Assembly: GCF_002770725.1 (NCBI RefSeq) | Contig: NZ_NQVN01000001.1 | Location: 248,001 to 312,000 of the forward strand | DNA: 64,000 bases | Direction of reading: 5' to 3' | Source of the DNA: Pleomorphomonas carboxyditropha | GTDB taxonomy: Bacteria > Pseudomonadota > Alphaproteobacteria > Rhizobiales > Pleomorphomonadaceae | Part shown: in pieces, positions 43,168 through 52,500 of the stretch | How the letters are laid out: each line of letters starts with the position of its first letter | How positions within the stretch are numbered: position 1 is the stretch's first letter | Translations under genes and position numbers: made by a program | The notes under the pieces: model-generated | The model's database searches: none | What the model saw: the letters and a program-made list of their open reading frames with translations, nothing else | Told to the model about the DNA's origin: nothing

Positions 43168-44157
43168 TCAGTTCATCGCCGTCTTGACGACGGACGGCCC
43201 GCTCGACGCGGTCACTTCAACGATGCCGGCTCCGGTGACGACGCCCTGGATGGTGCGCTTGGACTGCTCGTTGAGCACGGAGACGAGGTCGCCCCGGGCG
43301 CCGTCGCCGAGGGCGCGGCCGCGGGCGCTGAGCGTCAGGCCGGGGCGCGAATACTGCAGCGTGACGAGGTCGCCGCGCAGGATGACGCGGGGTGGTTCGA
43401 TATCGGCGGGGGCGATGATCTCGCCGGCCCGGAGGGGGCGCTTGGCGGCCATGTCGACGAGGTCGCTCGTGTCGATGACGGCCGAGCCGGGCACGCGCCG
43501 CTTGTCGATGCGGACGATCGTGACGTCGGAGGCGTGGATGACGTCGCGGCGGTCGATCGGCCGGCTCAGCACCGGCACGGCCATGGTCTCGACGGCACGG
43601 CCGCCGACCGACAGCGTCCTGTCTTCCCCGCCGAGGTCGATGGCGACCATGGCGTTGAAGCGGCCGGATTCCGGCTGGAGGACGAAGTTGGAGAGGGTGG
43701 CCGGCGTGGCGGCGGTGGCCGCGGCGGCAACCGGCGCAAGGGGAGCGTCGACGGCGACGTCGATGTTGTCGACCGCCACGCCCAGGCGGGTGGCGGCGGC
43801 GTCGGCGATCAGCGCCTTGATGGCGGCGGCGTCGACCATGGTGGCGCGGCGGACGACGCTGACGCTGCCGAAGGCCGGCAGGCGGTCGACGGCGAGGCCG
43901 GCGGCGACGGCGGCCTTGACCGCCTCGGCGGCCGGCAGGGCGCCGGTGACGCCGAGGTCCGGCGCCCGGAACACGGCGCGGCCGGCCAGATCGCCGGCGC
44001 CGTCGAACAGGTCGCCGAGCGTGACGACGGCGCCGTCGATCTCGACGCGCTGCCTGAGCTCGGCGGCGGACGCCTGGTGGGTGGCGATGAAGCCGGCCGC
44101 CAGGCTGGCGAGGGCCGCGGCGAGGACGATCCGGAGGAGGGTGCGCATCATGGTCAT
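43168..44157 (-). CDS. flgA: Flagellar P-ring assembly chaperone FlgA
   Basis: Periplasmic chaperone for P-ring assembly, 329 residues. A signal peptide (LLRIVLAAALASLAAGFIA) precedes an Ala-rich N-terminal region with low similarity. The C-terminal SAF-type domain contains AAKRPLRAGEIIAPADIEPP, RVILRGDLVTLQYSRPG, ARGRALGDGARGDLVSVLNE and RTIQGVVTGAGIVEV, typical of FlgA. Start ATG 44157 lies 2 nt after the flgG stop; ATGs at 44151 and 44148 are alternatives. The middle of the operon position fits. Confidence 0.88.
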   Translation of the reverse strand: MTMMRTLLRIVLAAALASLAAGFIATHQASAAELRQRVEIDGAVVTLGDLFDGAGDLAGRAVFRAPDLGVTGALPAAEAVKAAVAAGLAVDRLPAFGSVSVVRRATMVDAAAIKALIADAAATRLGVAVDNIDVAVDAPLAPVAAAATAATPATLSNFVLQPESGRFNAMVAIDLGGEDRTLSVGGRAVETMAVPVLSRPIDRRDVIHASDVTIVRIDKRRVPGSAVIDTSDLVDMAAKRPLRAGEIIAPADIEPPRVILRGDLVTLQYSRPGLTLSARGRALGDGARGDLVSVLNEQSKRTIQGVVTGAGIVEVTASSGPSVVKTAMN

Positions 44158-44159
44158 GC

Positions 44160-44948
44160 TCACTTGCCCAGGCTGGACGTCGTCTGGGACATCTCGTCGG
44201 CGGCGGTGATGATGCGGGAGTTCATCTCGTAGGCCCGCTGCGCCGAGATCAGCGACGACAGCTCGTTCACCGCCTCGACGTTGGAGGATTCGAGGTAGCC
44301 CTGCAGCAGCGTGCCGTAGCCGGCGTCGCCGGGGTTGCCGGTCTGGGCGGTGCCGCTCGACGCCGTCTCGAGGAACAGGTTGTCGCCCATCGGCTCGAGG
44401 CCGTTCTTGTTGACGAAGCGGGCGAGCTCGATCTGGCCGAGCACCGTCGCGGTGGTGGCGTTGCCGATCTTGGCCTGCACCTGGCCGGTGTTGGAGATGG
44501 TGAGGTCGCTGGCGTTCTGCGGCACGGTGATGGCCGGCAGCACGGTATAGCCGTCGGCGGTCACCAGCGTGCCGGTGCTGTCGAGCTCGAAGGAGCCGTC
44601 GCGGGTATAGGCGGTGCGGCCGTCGGGCAGATCGATCTGGAAGAAGCCCTCGCCGCGGATGGTGAGATCCTTGTCGTTGCCGGTGGCCTCGGGGTCGCCC
44701 TGCGTCATGTTGCGCGGCGTGGCGACGACGCGGACGCCCGAGCCGAGCTGCACGCCGGCCGGCACCTGGGTGTTGGCGTCCGACGTGGTCGAGCCCTGGC
44801 GGCGCAGCGTCTGGTAGAGCAGGTCCTGGAAGTTGGCGCGCTGGCTCTTGTAGCCGGTGGTGCGCATGTTGGCGATGTTGTTGGAGATGACGGAGACGTT
44901 GGTCTCCTGGGCCTTCATGCCGGTGGCGGCGATGGTCAGGGCTTTCAT
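44160..44948 (-). CDS. flgG: Flagellar distal rod protein FlgG
   Basis: A 262-residue rod subunit. MKALTIAATGMKAQETNVSV followed by ISNNIANMRTTGYKSQR is the conserved N-terminal helix. GEGFFQIDLPDGRTAYTRDG and the C-terminal SNVEAVNELSSLISAQRAYE match FlgG. It is the second gene after flgF, 46 nt away, in the sigma-54-driven operon. Confidence 0.96.
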   Translation of the reverse strand: MKALTIAATGMKAQETNVSVISNNIANMRTTGYKSQRANFQDLLYQTLRRQGSTTSDANTQVPAGVQLGSGVRVVATPRNMTQGDPEATGNDKDLTIRGEGFFQIDLPDGRTAYTRDGSFELDSTGTLVTADGYTVLPAITVPQNASDLTISNTGQVQAKIGNATTATVLGQIELARFVNKNGLEPMGDNLFLETASSGTAQTGNPGDAGYGTLLQGYLESSNVEAVNELSSLISAQRAYEMNSRIITAADEMSQTTSSLGK

Positions 44949-44994
44949 GTGCGGTCGCTCCTCGGAGCAAGAGCTCCAAATTCTTGTTTTTCAG

Positions 44995-45738
44995 TCACGC
45001 GTTGACCGAGCCGAGGCGCTCGATCGCCCTGGAGCTGAGGTCGTTCTGCTGCTTGACCATGTTGGAGATGCGCTCGTAGGCGCGCTGGACGTCCAGCATG
45101 GCGGTGAGTTCCTGGACGCCCGAGACGTTGGATTTCTCGAGGGCGCCCTGGCGGACGCGGACGAAGGCGGGCGCCTGGGGCACCGCGCTGGCCGAATAGA
45201 GGTTCTCGCCGTCCTTGGAGAGCACCGTGGTGTCGGGGAACTCGGCGATGCGGAGCTTGCCCTTCAGGCCGGCGCTGGTGGAGATCGTGCCGTCGTGGGC
45301 GATGGAGATGTTGGTCTCCTCGGGCTCGAAGGTGATTTCGCCGCCGTCGCCGAGCACCGGCTTGCCGTCGGCGGTCACCAGGCGGCCGGTGCTGTCGATG
45401 GCGAAATCGCCGGCGCGGGTGTAGCGCTCGCCGGCCGGCGTCCCCACGGCGAAGAAGCCGTTCTCGCCCTCGATCGCCACGTCGAGGTCGTTGCCGGTCA
45501 TCTCGATCGATCCGGCCGAGAAGTCGTGCACGGTGGCGAGCTCGCGGACGAAGCGGTTGTCGCGGTCGCGGCGGGGAAAAAGCGTCGCCGACGCCTTCGG
45601 CATGGTCGTTTCCTCGAAGTCGAGCGAAACGCGCTTGAAGCCGGCGGTGTCCATGTTGGCCACGTTGTTGGCGATGACGTCCAGCTTGCGCCTCAGCGCA
45701 ACCTGACCCGACAGCGCCACCAGAGTTGCATTCTGCAT
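44995..45738 (-). CDS. flgF: Flagellar proximal rod protein FlgF
   Basis: A 247-residue rod subunit. LSGQVALRRKLDVIANNVAN with MDTAGFKR forms the N-terminal helix. EGENGFFAVGTPAGERYTRA and KSNVSGVQELTAMLDVQRAY are rod-protein motifs. It lies first in flgF-flgG-flgA-flgH and 70 nt after a sigma-54 promoter, the same order as the Caulobacter class III operon. Confidence 0.94.
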   Translation of the reverse strand: MQNATLVALSGQVALRRKLDVIANNVANMDTAGFKRVSLDFEETTMPKASATLFPRRDRDNRFVRELATVHDFSAGSIEMTGNDLDVAIEGENGFFAVGTPAGERYTRAGDFAIDSTGRLVTADGKPVLGDGGEITFEPEETNISIAHDGTISTSAGLKGKLRIAEFPDTTVLSKDGENLYSASAVPQAPAFVRVRQGALEKSNVSGVQELTAMLDVQRAYERISNMVKQQNDLSSRAIERLGSVNA

Positions 45739-45807
45739 GGCAAATCGTTCCCAAGTCCCAATCGGACGGCGTCACGCTCCCCAGCGTCGCTGCCCGAAAC
45801 GGGTATC

Positions 45808-45822
45808 GCAGGGAACGTGCCA
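45808..45822 (-). promoter_or_regulatory. Sigma-54 promoter of the flgF operon
   Basis: On the minus strand TGGCACGTTCCCTGC matches TGGCACG-N4-TTGC with a single mismatch (C for T), GG and GC 12 nt apart. It lies 70 nt before flgF. Confidence 0.82.
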
Positions 45823-45928
45823 ATTGGATAATCTTTATAAAACAATGGATTGACGGATATGACCCGCCGGCTGTGGCCGGCGTTTCTTGCCGGCCGGCAG
45901 TCGAGGGGCGGCAAGATTTGCCGGGGCG

Positions 45929-45954
45929 TTAACCAATTATCAACCAATCGTTAA
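45929..45954. promoter_or_regulatory. Tandem CtrA-type boxes upstream of fliL
   Basis: TTAA-N7-TCAA-N7-TTAA: two overlapping TTAA-N7-TTAA boxes sharing a central element with one mismatch. The outer TTAA elements are 22 bp apart, two helical turns. They lie about 130 nt before fliL in the 343-bp gap divergent to flgF. The match to the CtrA consensus is by sequence only. Confidence 0.65.
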
Positions 45955-46081
45955 CTATCCTGGCCATCAATGAAAGGGCTGTGGGCGCCGGCAAAGAATC
46001 GTTGTCGCCGATGAGGGGCCGACCCATAGCTTTCCGGCGGAGGCGCTCGGCTTCCCCGATTCCGGAGCAGGCGCCAGAGGC

Positions 46082-46591
46082 ATGGCCAAGACCCCGAAAA
46101 CAGACGTCGAACAGGAAGGCGGCGAGGCCGGCGGCTCCTCCTCGAAGAAGAAGCTGATCATGATTGGCGGCGGCGCCGTGGCGGTGCTGCTGGTCGGCGG
46201 CGGCGCGGCCTTCTTCCTGACGGGCGGCACACCGGCGACGCCCGCGGTGAGCGACGTCGCGGCGGTCGAGGCGGCGTCCCAGCCGCACGCCTACTACTAC
46301 GACCTGCCGATGATGATCCTCAACCTCTCCACGGCCGACGAGCGGCCGACCTTCGTCAAGATGGAGATCGCCCTCGAGGTCAGCGACGACAGGATGCTGG
46401 ATGTGATCAAGCCCAACCTGCCGCGCGTGCTCGATGCCTTCCAGACCTACATGCGCGAGCTCCGGGCCTCCGACCTGCAGGGGTCGGCCGGCCTGTTCCG
46501 CCTCAAGGAAGAGCTGCAGCGGCGCGTCAACATCGCGGTCTATCCGGCCCGCGTCGACGACGTGCTCTTCAAGAACGTCATCGTGCAATAA
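46082..46591 (+). CDS. fliL: Flagellar basal-body-associated protein FliL
   Basis: A 169-residue inner-membrane protein associated with the stator. A short cytoplasmic N-terminus rich in Lys/Ser precedes one helix (about residues 23-44, LIMIGGGAVAVLLVGGGAAF). The periplasmic domain contains YYYDLPMMILNLST, TFVKMEIALEVSD and NIAVYPARVDDVLFKNVIVQ, the conserved FliL end. It heads the run fliL-fliM-DUF6468-motE-like-TPR. CtrA-type boxes lie upstream. Confidence 0.93.
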   Translation: MAKTPKTDVEQEGGEAGGSSSKKKLIMIGGGAVAVLLVGGGAAFFLTGGTPATPAVSDVAAVEAASQPHAYYYDLPMMILNLSTADERPTFVKMEIALEVSDDRMLDVIKPNLPRVLDAFQTYMRELRASDLQGSAGLFRLKEELQRRVNIAVYPARVDDVLFKNVIVQ

Positions 46592-46602
46592 GGATGTCTG
46601 GC

Positions 46603-47823
46603 ATGGCGGGCGAGGACGACGATCTCTCTGCGGACTGGGGCGCGGCGCTGGCCGAGCAGCGGGCCGACAGCGGCGACGATATGGACGACCTCGCCGCCGA
46701 GTGGGGCGCCGCCCTCGAGGAGCAGGGCGTCGAGAACGCCGACGCGGTGGCCGCCCAGTGGGCGGCGATGATCGACGACAACGACGCCGAGCTCGACGCG
46801 TCGAGCCGCGGCGCCGACCGCGTGCTCAACCAGGAGGAAATCGACAATCTCCTCGGCTTCAACGTCGAGGACCATGTCTCCAGCGATCAGAGCGGCATCC
46901 GTTCGCTGGTCAACTCGGCGCTCGTCTCCTACGAGCGCCTGCCGATGCTGGAAATCGTCTTCGACCGCTTCGTGCGGGAGACGACGACGACGCTCAGGAA
47001 CTTCACCTCCGACAACGTCGAAGTGTCGCTCGACGGCATCTCGTCGGTGCGCTTCGGCGACTATCTCAATTCCATCCCGCTGCCGGCTATCCTGGCCGTG
47101 GTCAAGGCCGAGCAGTGGGACAACTACGGCCTGATGACGGTCGATTCCTCGCTGATCTACTCGATCATCGACGTGCTGCTCGGCGGCGGCCGCGGCACCT
47201 CGGCGATCCGGGTCGAGGGGCGGCCCTACACCACCATCGAGATGAATCTCGTCCGCCGCATGATCGACCTGCTGCTGGCCGACTGCGAGAAGGCGTTCGC
47301 GCCGCTGACCCAGATCAACTTCACGCTGGAGCGCCTGGAGACCAACCCGCGCTTCGCGCCGATCTCGCGGCCGGCCAACGCCTGCATCCTCATCCAGTTC
47401 CGCGTCGACATGGAGGATCGCGGCGGCATCGTCGAGATGCTGCTGCCCTATGCCACCATCGAGCCCATCCGCAACCTTCTGCTGCAGATGATCATGGGCG
47501 AGAAGTTCGGCCGCGACAACATCTGGGAAGGCCACCTCGCCACCGAGATCTACAACGCCGACATCGAGGTCGACGCCGTGCTGGTGGAGGAAGAGCTGCC
47601 GCTCTCGATGGTGATGGACCTCGAGGTGGGCCAGACCCTGCTGTTCGGCGTGTCGCCCGAGGATCCGGTGGCCATCAAGTGCGGCGACGTCCACATCTCC
47701 TCCGGCAACATCGGCCGGCTCGGCGACAAGGTGTCGGTGAAGATCAACAGGAACCTGAAGCGGCCGCGCATGACGCTGGCGGCCTTCGAGCGCGCGGTTC
47801 AGAAGGAGATGCAGAACACATGA
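46603..47823 (+). CDS. fliM: Flagellar motor switch protein FliM
   Basis: C-ring subunit of 406 residues that receives CheY-P and contacts FliG and FliN. The switch-binding peptide is LNQEEIDNLLGF (about residues 75-86). The middle CheC-like domain (SYERLPMLEIVFDRFVRET, GGGRGTSAIRVEGRPYT) and the C-terminal SpoA domain (MVMDLEVGQTLLFGVS) follow. Before the usual N-terminus is an acidic extension with three imperfect repeats, DLSADWGAALAEQ, DLAAEWGAALEEQ and DAVAAQWAAMIDD. Start ATG 46603 is preferred to 46594 because AAGGA then has 8-nt spacing. Confidence 0.94.
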   Translation: MAGEDDDLSADWGAALAEQRADSGDDMDDLAAEWGAALEEQGVENADAVAAQWAAMIDDNDAELDASSRGADRVLNQEEIDNLLGFNVEDHVSSDQSGIRSLVNSALVSYERLPMLEIVFDRFVRETTTTLRNFTSDNVEVSLDGISSVRFGDYLNSIPLPAILAVVKAEQWDNYGLMTVDSSLIYSIIDVLLGGGRGTSAIRVEGRPYTTIEMNLVRRMIDLLLADCEKAFAPLTQINFTLERLETNPRFAPISRPANACILIQFRVDMEDRGGIVEMLLPYATIEPIRNLLLQMIMGEKFGRDNIWEGHLATEIYNADIEVDAVLVEEELPLSMVMDLEVGQTLLFGVSPEDPVAIKCGDVHISSGNIGRLGDKVSVKINRNLKRPRMTLAAFERAVQKEMQNT

Positions 47824-48296
47824 CCTCCGGTCTCAATCTCGGCGTGGCGATCGAGATCGTCGTTGCCATCCTGCTTGCGCTCACCATCGTCTATTGCGCC
47901 ATCCTCAACCGCCGCCTGACGCGTCTCAGGGCCGACGAGGAGGTGCTGCGCGCCACCATCTCCGAGCTGATCACCGCCACCGAGATCGCCGAGCGGGCGA
48001 TCCTCGGCCTGAAGGCGACGGCTTCCGAGTGCGAGCGGGCGCTGGGCGGCCGCATGCTGGCCGCCGAGACGCTGCTCGGCGATCTCGACCAGCGGCTCAC
48101 CGCCGGCAACGAGATCGTCAAGCGGATCGGCGCCATCGTCGGCGCGGCGCGCAGCGGCGTCGTCGCGCCGGTGGGCGATGTCGAGCCGGAGCCGATGGCG
48201 CGCGAGAGCACGGCACGCAATCTCAAGGCGGCGGCCGAAGCGGCGGCGGAACGTCTGTCGGCGCTCCGGCGCGGCAAGCGGGAGGCCGCTGCGTGA
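47820..48296 (+). CDS. DUF6468 membrane protein in fliL operon
   Basis: A 158-residue protein with one N-terminal membrane helix (about residues 7-29, LGVAIEIVVAILLALTIVYC) followed by a charged, helical, coiled-coil-like domain (RLTRLRADEEVLRATISELI, ERAILGLKATASECERAL). It matches the DUF6468 pattern found beside fliM in Hyphomicrobiales. Function is unknown; a motor or stator accessory role is inferred from operon position only. It overlaps fliM by 4 nt (ATGA), and the next gene overlaps its end by 4 nt (GTGA). Confidence 0.72.
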   Translation: MTSGLNLGVAIEIVVAILLALTIVYCAILNRRLTRLRADEEVLRATISELITATEIAERAILGLKATASECERALGGRMLAAETLLGDLDQRLTAGNEIVKRIGAIVGAARSGVVAPVGDVEPEPMARESTARNLKAAAEAAAERLSALRRGKREAAA

Positions 48297-49459
48297 AAAG
48301 GATCCGCCTGCTCCCGCTGGTGCTGATTGCCGTTTCGGCGTTGCTCGCCGTGAAGGTGCTCGGCTTCGTGATGGGAGTGGAGCCGTTGGCGGTGGGGCCG
48401 CGGGCGGCGGCGGCCGCGGGCGGCGCGGCGGCGGATCACGGCGAGGCGGCGGCCCAGCCGGCCGCCGGGGCGGACACCTCGGCGGTCGACCGCCTGACGG
48501 CGCCCATCGACCTCGCCGACGAATACAAGAAGCTGAAAGCCGAGCAGGACAAGGCGGCGGCCGAGCATGGCGGCGGCCATGGCGAGGCGCCGGCCGATGG
48601 CGCGCACGAGGCGGCGCCGGCGGCGGACGCCTCCCATGGAGCCGCCCCGACCGACGCGAAACCGGCCGAAGACGCGGCTCCCGATGCCGCGCCGGTCGAC
48701 GCCAAGCCTGCGGAGGGCGACAGCCACGAGGCGGCTCCCGCCGCCGATCCCCACGCCAAGCCGGCCGGGGGCGGGCATGGCGCCAAGCCGGAGAGCGACG
48801 TCTATACCGAGCGGCCGAAGGAGTATTCGGCGCCGATCGGTTCGTCGGAGCGGGCGATTCTCGAAGGCCTCGCCGTGCGGCGCGACGAGCTCGACAAGCG
48901 GGCGCAGGATCTCGACCTGCGGGCCAAGCTGCTCGAAGCGGCGGAAAAGCGTCTCAACGACCGTCTGAACCAGTTGCAGTCCATCGAGTCCCAGCTCGGC
49001 GTGACCGGTGGCAGCGGCGCCCCGGCCGCGCCCGCTCCGGCGCCGGCATCCGAATCTCCCTCCGCGCCAGCGGCGGCGTCCGCCGCTCCGCCTGCCGCCC
49101 CGGCCGCCGGGGCTGCGCCGGCGGTGAACGAGCAACTGGCGGCCCTGGTATCGCTCTACGAGGGGATGAAGCCGAAGGCCGCCGCCGCCGTGTTCGACAA
49201 GCTCGATACCGGCACGCTGCTGGAGCTGGCCGGCCACATGAATCCGCGCAAGCTGTCGCCGATCGTCGCCGCCATGGATCCCGACAAGGCCAGCCGCATC
49301 ACCGGCCTGATGGTCGGCGCCCAGCAGGCGCAGAAGCGGGTGGTCGTCCAGGTGGAACAGGTGGCGCCCACGCTGGGGCCGACGCCGGAAGACGGCGGGG
49401 CCGCGCCGGCCGACATCTCGCAACTGCCGCAGATCATGCCGGCGCCGTCCGGGCAGTGA
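48293..49459 (+). CDS. MotE-like protein with MgtE N-terminal domain
   Basis: A 388-residue secreted or anchored protein. An N-terminal hydrophobic segment (LPLVLIAVSALLAVKVLGFV) precedes a long Ala/Pro/His/Asp-rich linker (about 45-170). A coiled coil follows (RDELDKRAQDLDLRAKLLEA), then a second Ala/Pro linker and an MgtE_N-like helical domain (LYEGMKPKAAAAVFDKLDTG, LSPIVAAMDPDKASRITGLM). Sinorhizobium MotE is the periplasmic chaperone of the motor protein MotC; NCBI-type annotation places such proteins in the MotE family. Start GTG 48293 with GGAGG 7 nt upstream. The linker is unusually long for the family. Confidence 0.78.
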   Translation: MKRIRLLPLVLIAVSALLAVKVLGFVMGVEPLAVGPRAAAAAGGAAADHGEAAAQPAAGADTSAVDRLTAPIDLADEYKKLKAEQDKAAAEHGGGHGEAPADGAHEAAPAADASHGAAPTDAKPAEDAAPDAAPVDAKPAEGDSHEAAPAADPHAKPAGGGHGAKPESDVYTERPKEYSAPIGSSERAILEGLAVRRDELDKRAQDLDLRAKLLEAAEKRLNDRLNQLQSIESQLGVTGGSGAPAAPAPAPASESPSAPAAASAAPPAAPAAGAAPAVNEQLAALVSLYEGMKPKAAAAVFDKLDTGTLLELAGHMNPRKLSPIVAAMDPDKASRITGLMVGAQQAQKRVVVQVEQVAPTLGPTPEDGGAAPADISQLPQIMPAPSGQ

Positions 49460-49588
49460 GCCGCGGCCGACGGCGGGGAATTTCCTTGAAAATCCGGCTG
49501 TTTTCCAAGCGGAAGTAACGGCAAATTAAGCGCATGCCCCCTAGGCTTGCGGGGCGCCGGCCTGTTTCGGCGTCGTCGGGGTGTGTTC

Positions 49589-52500
49589 ATGCGTTTTGCC
49601 CGGTTGGTGCGTGAGGCGGCGTTGCGTGTTCGGTCGTCGGTCCGTCGTGTGGCCGTCGTCGCGACCCTGTGCCTTGCGACGATCGCCACGCCGGGCGTCG
49701 CCGAGGCCCAGCAGACCGCCGAGCCGGTCACCGTCGACTTCCGCTCCGGTCCCGATTTCGGCCGCATGGTCCTGACCTTTCCCAAGCTCAACCTTCTGCC
49801 GCCGCACAAGGTGACGTCGGACAGCGGCGTGCTGGTCATCCAGTTCGACCAGCCGGTAAGCCTCGATGCCGAGGCGGCAGTGACCCGGCTCGCCGACTAC
49901 GTGCTGATCGTGCGCACCGATCCGGATGGTCTCGGCGTCCGCATGGCGCTGGCCCGCTCGGTCAAGGTCAACGTGATGGAGGCGGGGCCGCAACTGTTCG
50001 TCGACTTCCTGCCGGGTAGCTGGAAAGGCGAGCCGCCGCGCCTGCCCGACGAGGTGGTGACGGCGCTCGCCAAGAAGGCCGACGAAATGGCCAAGGCGGC
50101 CGAGGCGGCGCAGCGGCTGATCGCCGAGACCGAAAAGCCGATCCGGATCGATGTGTCGGCGGCGCGGGCGCCGACCTTCAGCCGCCTGAGCTTCAAGTGG
50201 AACGTGCCGTTCGACGTCGACTTCCGGCGCACCGACCTCGGCGTCGATCTGCGCTTCAACCGGATGGCGACGCCCGACCTGACGGCGATCCGCGCCGCGC
50301 CGCCACCCTTCGTCAACGACATCACGGCCGAGCAGGGCGAGCAGGGCCTCACCGTCCATGTGCTGGTCGACAACGTCGCCGACGTCCGCGCCTACAAGGA
50401 CGGCGACAGCTACGTCGTCGACGTGCGCGGCCCCGACAATCCGGCCGCCATGACGCCGCTCGATCGCGCGCTGCAGGCGGCCGTCTCGCCGCTGCCGGCC
50501 GTTCCGGCCGGCGCGACGCAGGCGGTGAGCGCCGGTGGACACGATGCGCCGGCAACGGCCGCCGCCCAGCCGCCCGTCGATCACGCCGCGCCGGTTGCCG
50601 GTCAGGCGGCCCCGGCGGCGTCCAGCGCGGCCGCCATGCCGGCCGATGGCAATGCGGCGCCCCATGTCGATGCGCCGGCGGCCGCCGCCGATCCGGCCGC
50701 CCCGGTGGCCGGCGCCGCCGCTGCGCCGCCCCGGCCGGAGCAGGCGGCCGAGGCCGCGCCGGCACGGCCGGAGATCGTCCCGCCAAGCGGCAAGCCGCAG
50801 ACCGACATCGCCGAACTGCCGGAAAACGCCGTGGCGCGGGCGCTGGTCGACGGCGTCATCCGCGTCGAGTCCGAGCGCGTCGGCCAGGCCGTCCACATCA
50901 CCTTCCCCTACAAGACGGAAGTCGGCGCGGCGCTGTTCATGCGCGACAATACGCTCTGGATGGTGTTCGACGACGCGGCGCCGATCGACGCCGCCACATT
51001 GCAGGACGCCTTCGTCGGATTTGCCCGGAGAATCGAGCCGACGGCGCTCGACGGCGCCCAGCTCATCCGTATCGAGATGACCGACCGCTTCGTGTCGACC
51101 CTGAACCCGGATGGCCCCAAGTGGGTGGTGACGATCGGCGAGATGGTCACCGATCCGACGCGGCCCTTGTCGATAGGCCGCCAGGTCCATCCGGACGGGT
51201 CCAAGTCGCTCGACATTCCCTTCGGCCCGGTGTCCCGCATCCACAGGCTGACCGATCCGCAGAGCGAGGACGCGGTCATCGTGGTGACCGGCAAGGGCCA
51301 GGCGCGCGGCCTCGTCAAGTCGCACGCCTTCGCCGAGCTCGACGCGCTGGCCTCGATCCATGGCCTCGCCCTGCTGCCGAAGGTCGACGATCTCGCGGTG
51401 ACCTCCGACGGCATCCTGGTGTCGGTCAGCCGGCCCGGCGGGCTCGCCGTGTCGACGCTGGCCGAGGAGAAGAAGGCGACGCTGTTCGACCTGCCGGCCG
51501 CGCTCGGGTCGTCGGTCGCCCGCAAGGAGGCGGTCATCGATTTCGGCGACGTGCGCGACGCCGACGTCGCCGGCTATCTGAACGCCCGCCAGAAGCTGAT
51601 GACGGCGATCACCCAGGCGCGCGACATGCCGGAGAGAATCAATTTCTGGTACAAGACGGCGACGCTGGCCTTGGCCGAGGGGCTCGGCCCGGAGACCACC
51701 GGCATGCTCGACCTCGTCGGCAAGCTGGCGCCGGAAGAGACCGCTTCGGGCCGCATGGCCGCGCTGAGGGCGGGCGGCGAATACTTCACCTACCGGCCGG
51801 AGCAGACGCTGAAGCTTCTGGACCGCCGCGATTTCGACGACAGTCCCGACGCGTCGGTGTGGAAGGCGATGGCGCTCAGCGATCTCGGCCGGCACGAGGA
51901 TGCCGTGGCCGAGTTCGCCAAGGGCGACGCGGTGATCGGCAGCTTTCCGCCGATCATCCAGCAGCGCTATGCGTTGAGCCACGTCGCCTCGGCGATCGAC
52001 CTCAAGGACTACACCACGGCGCGCGACCTCCTGGCAAAGCTCGACCCGAGCAGCCTCAGCCCCAACGAGCGCGCCCGGCTCGATCTTCTCAACGCCCTGG
52101 CGCGCGACGCGGCCGGCCACGCCATGGACGCCGTGACGCTGCTCTCCAACATCGTGCGCGAAGACCAGGGACCGGTCGCCGCCGAGGCCACCTACCGTCT
52201 GGTGCAGTTGCAGCGGCGCGAGGGCCTGATCACCCTCGATCAGGGGATCGACCGGCTGGAGCAACTGGCCGTCGCCTGGCGCGGCGACGAGCTGGAGCTG
52301 AAGACGCTGCGCCTGCTCGGCCAGTATTCGATCGAGCGCGGCAACTACCGGCGCGCCTTCGAGGTGATGCGCGTCGCCGAGCAGGTCAACCCGAACTCCA
52401 GTACCTCGCGGCAGATGACCGACGAGATGCAGACGGCCTTCTCGCAGGTGTTCCTCGACAGGAAGAATTCCGATCTCAGCCCGGTGCAGGCGCTGTCGCT

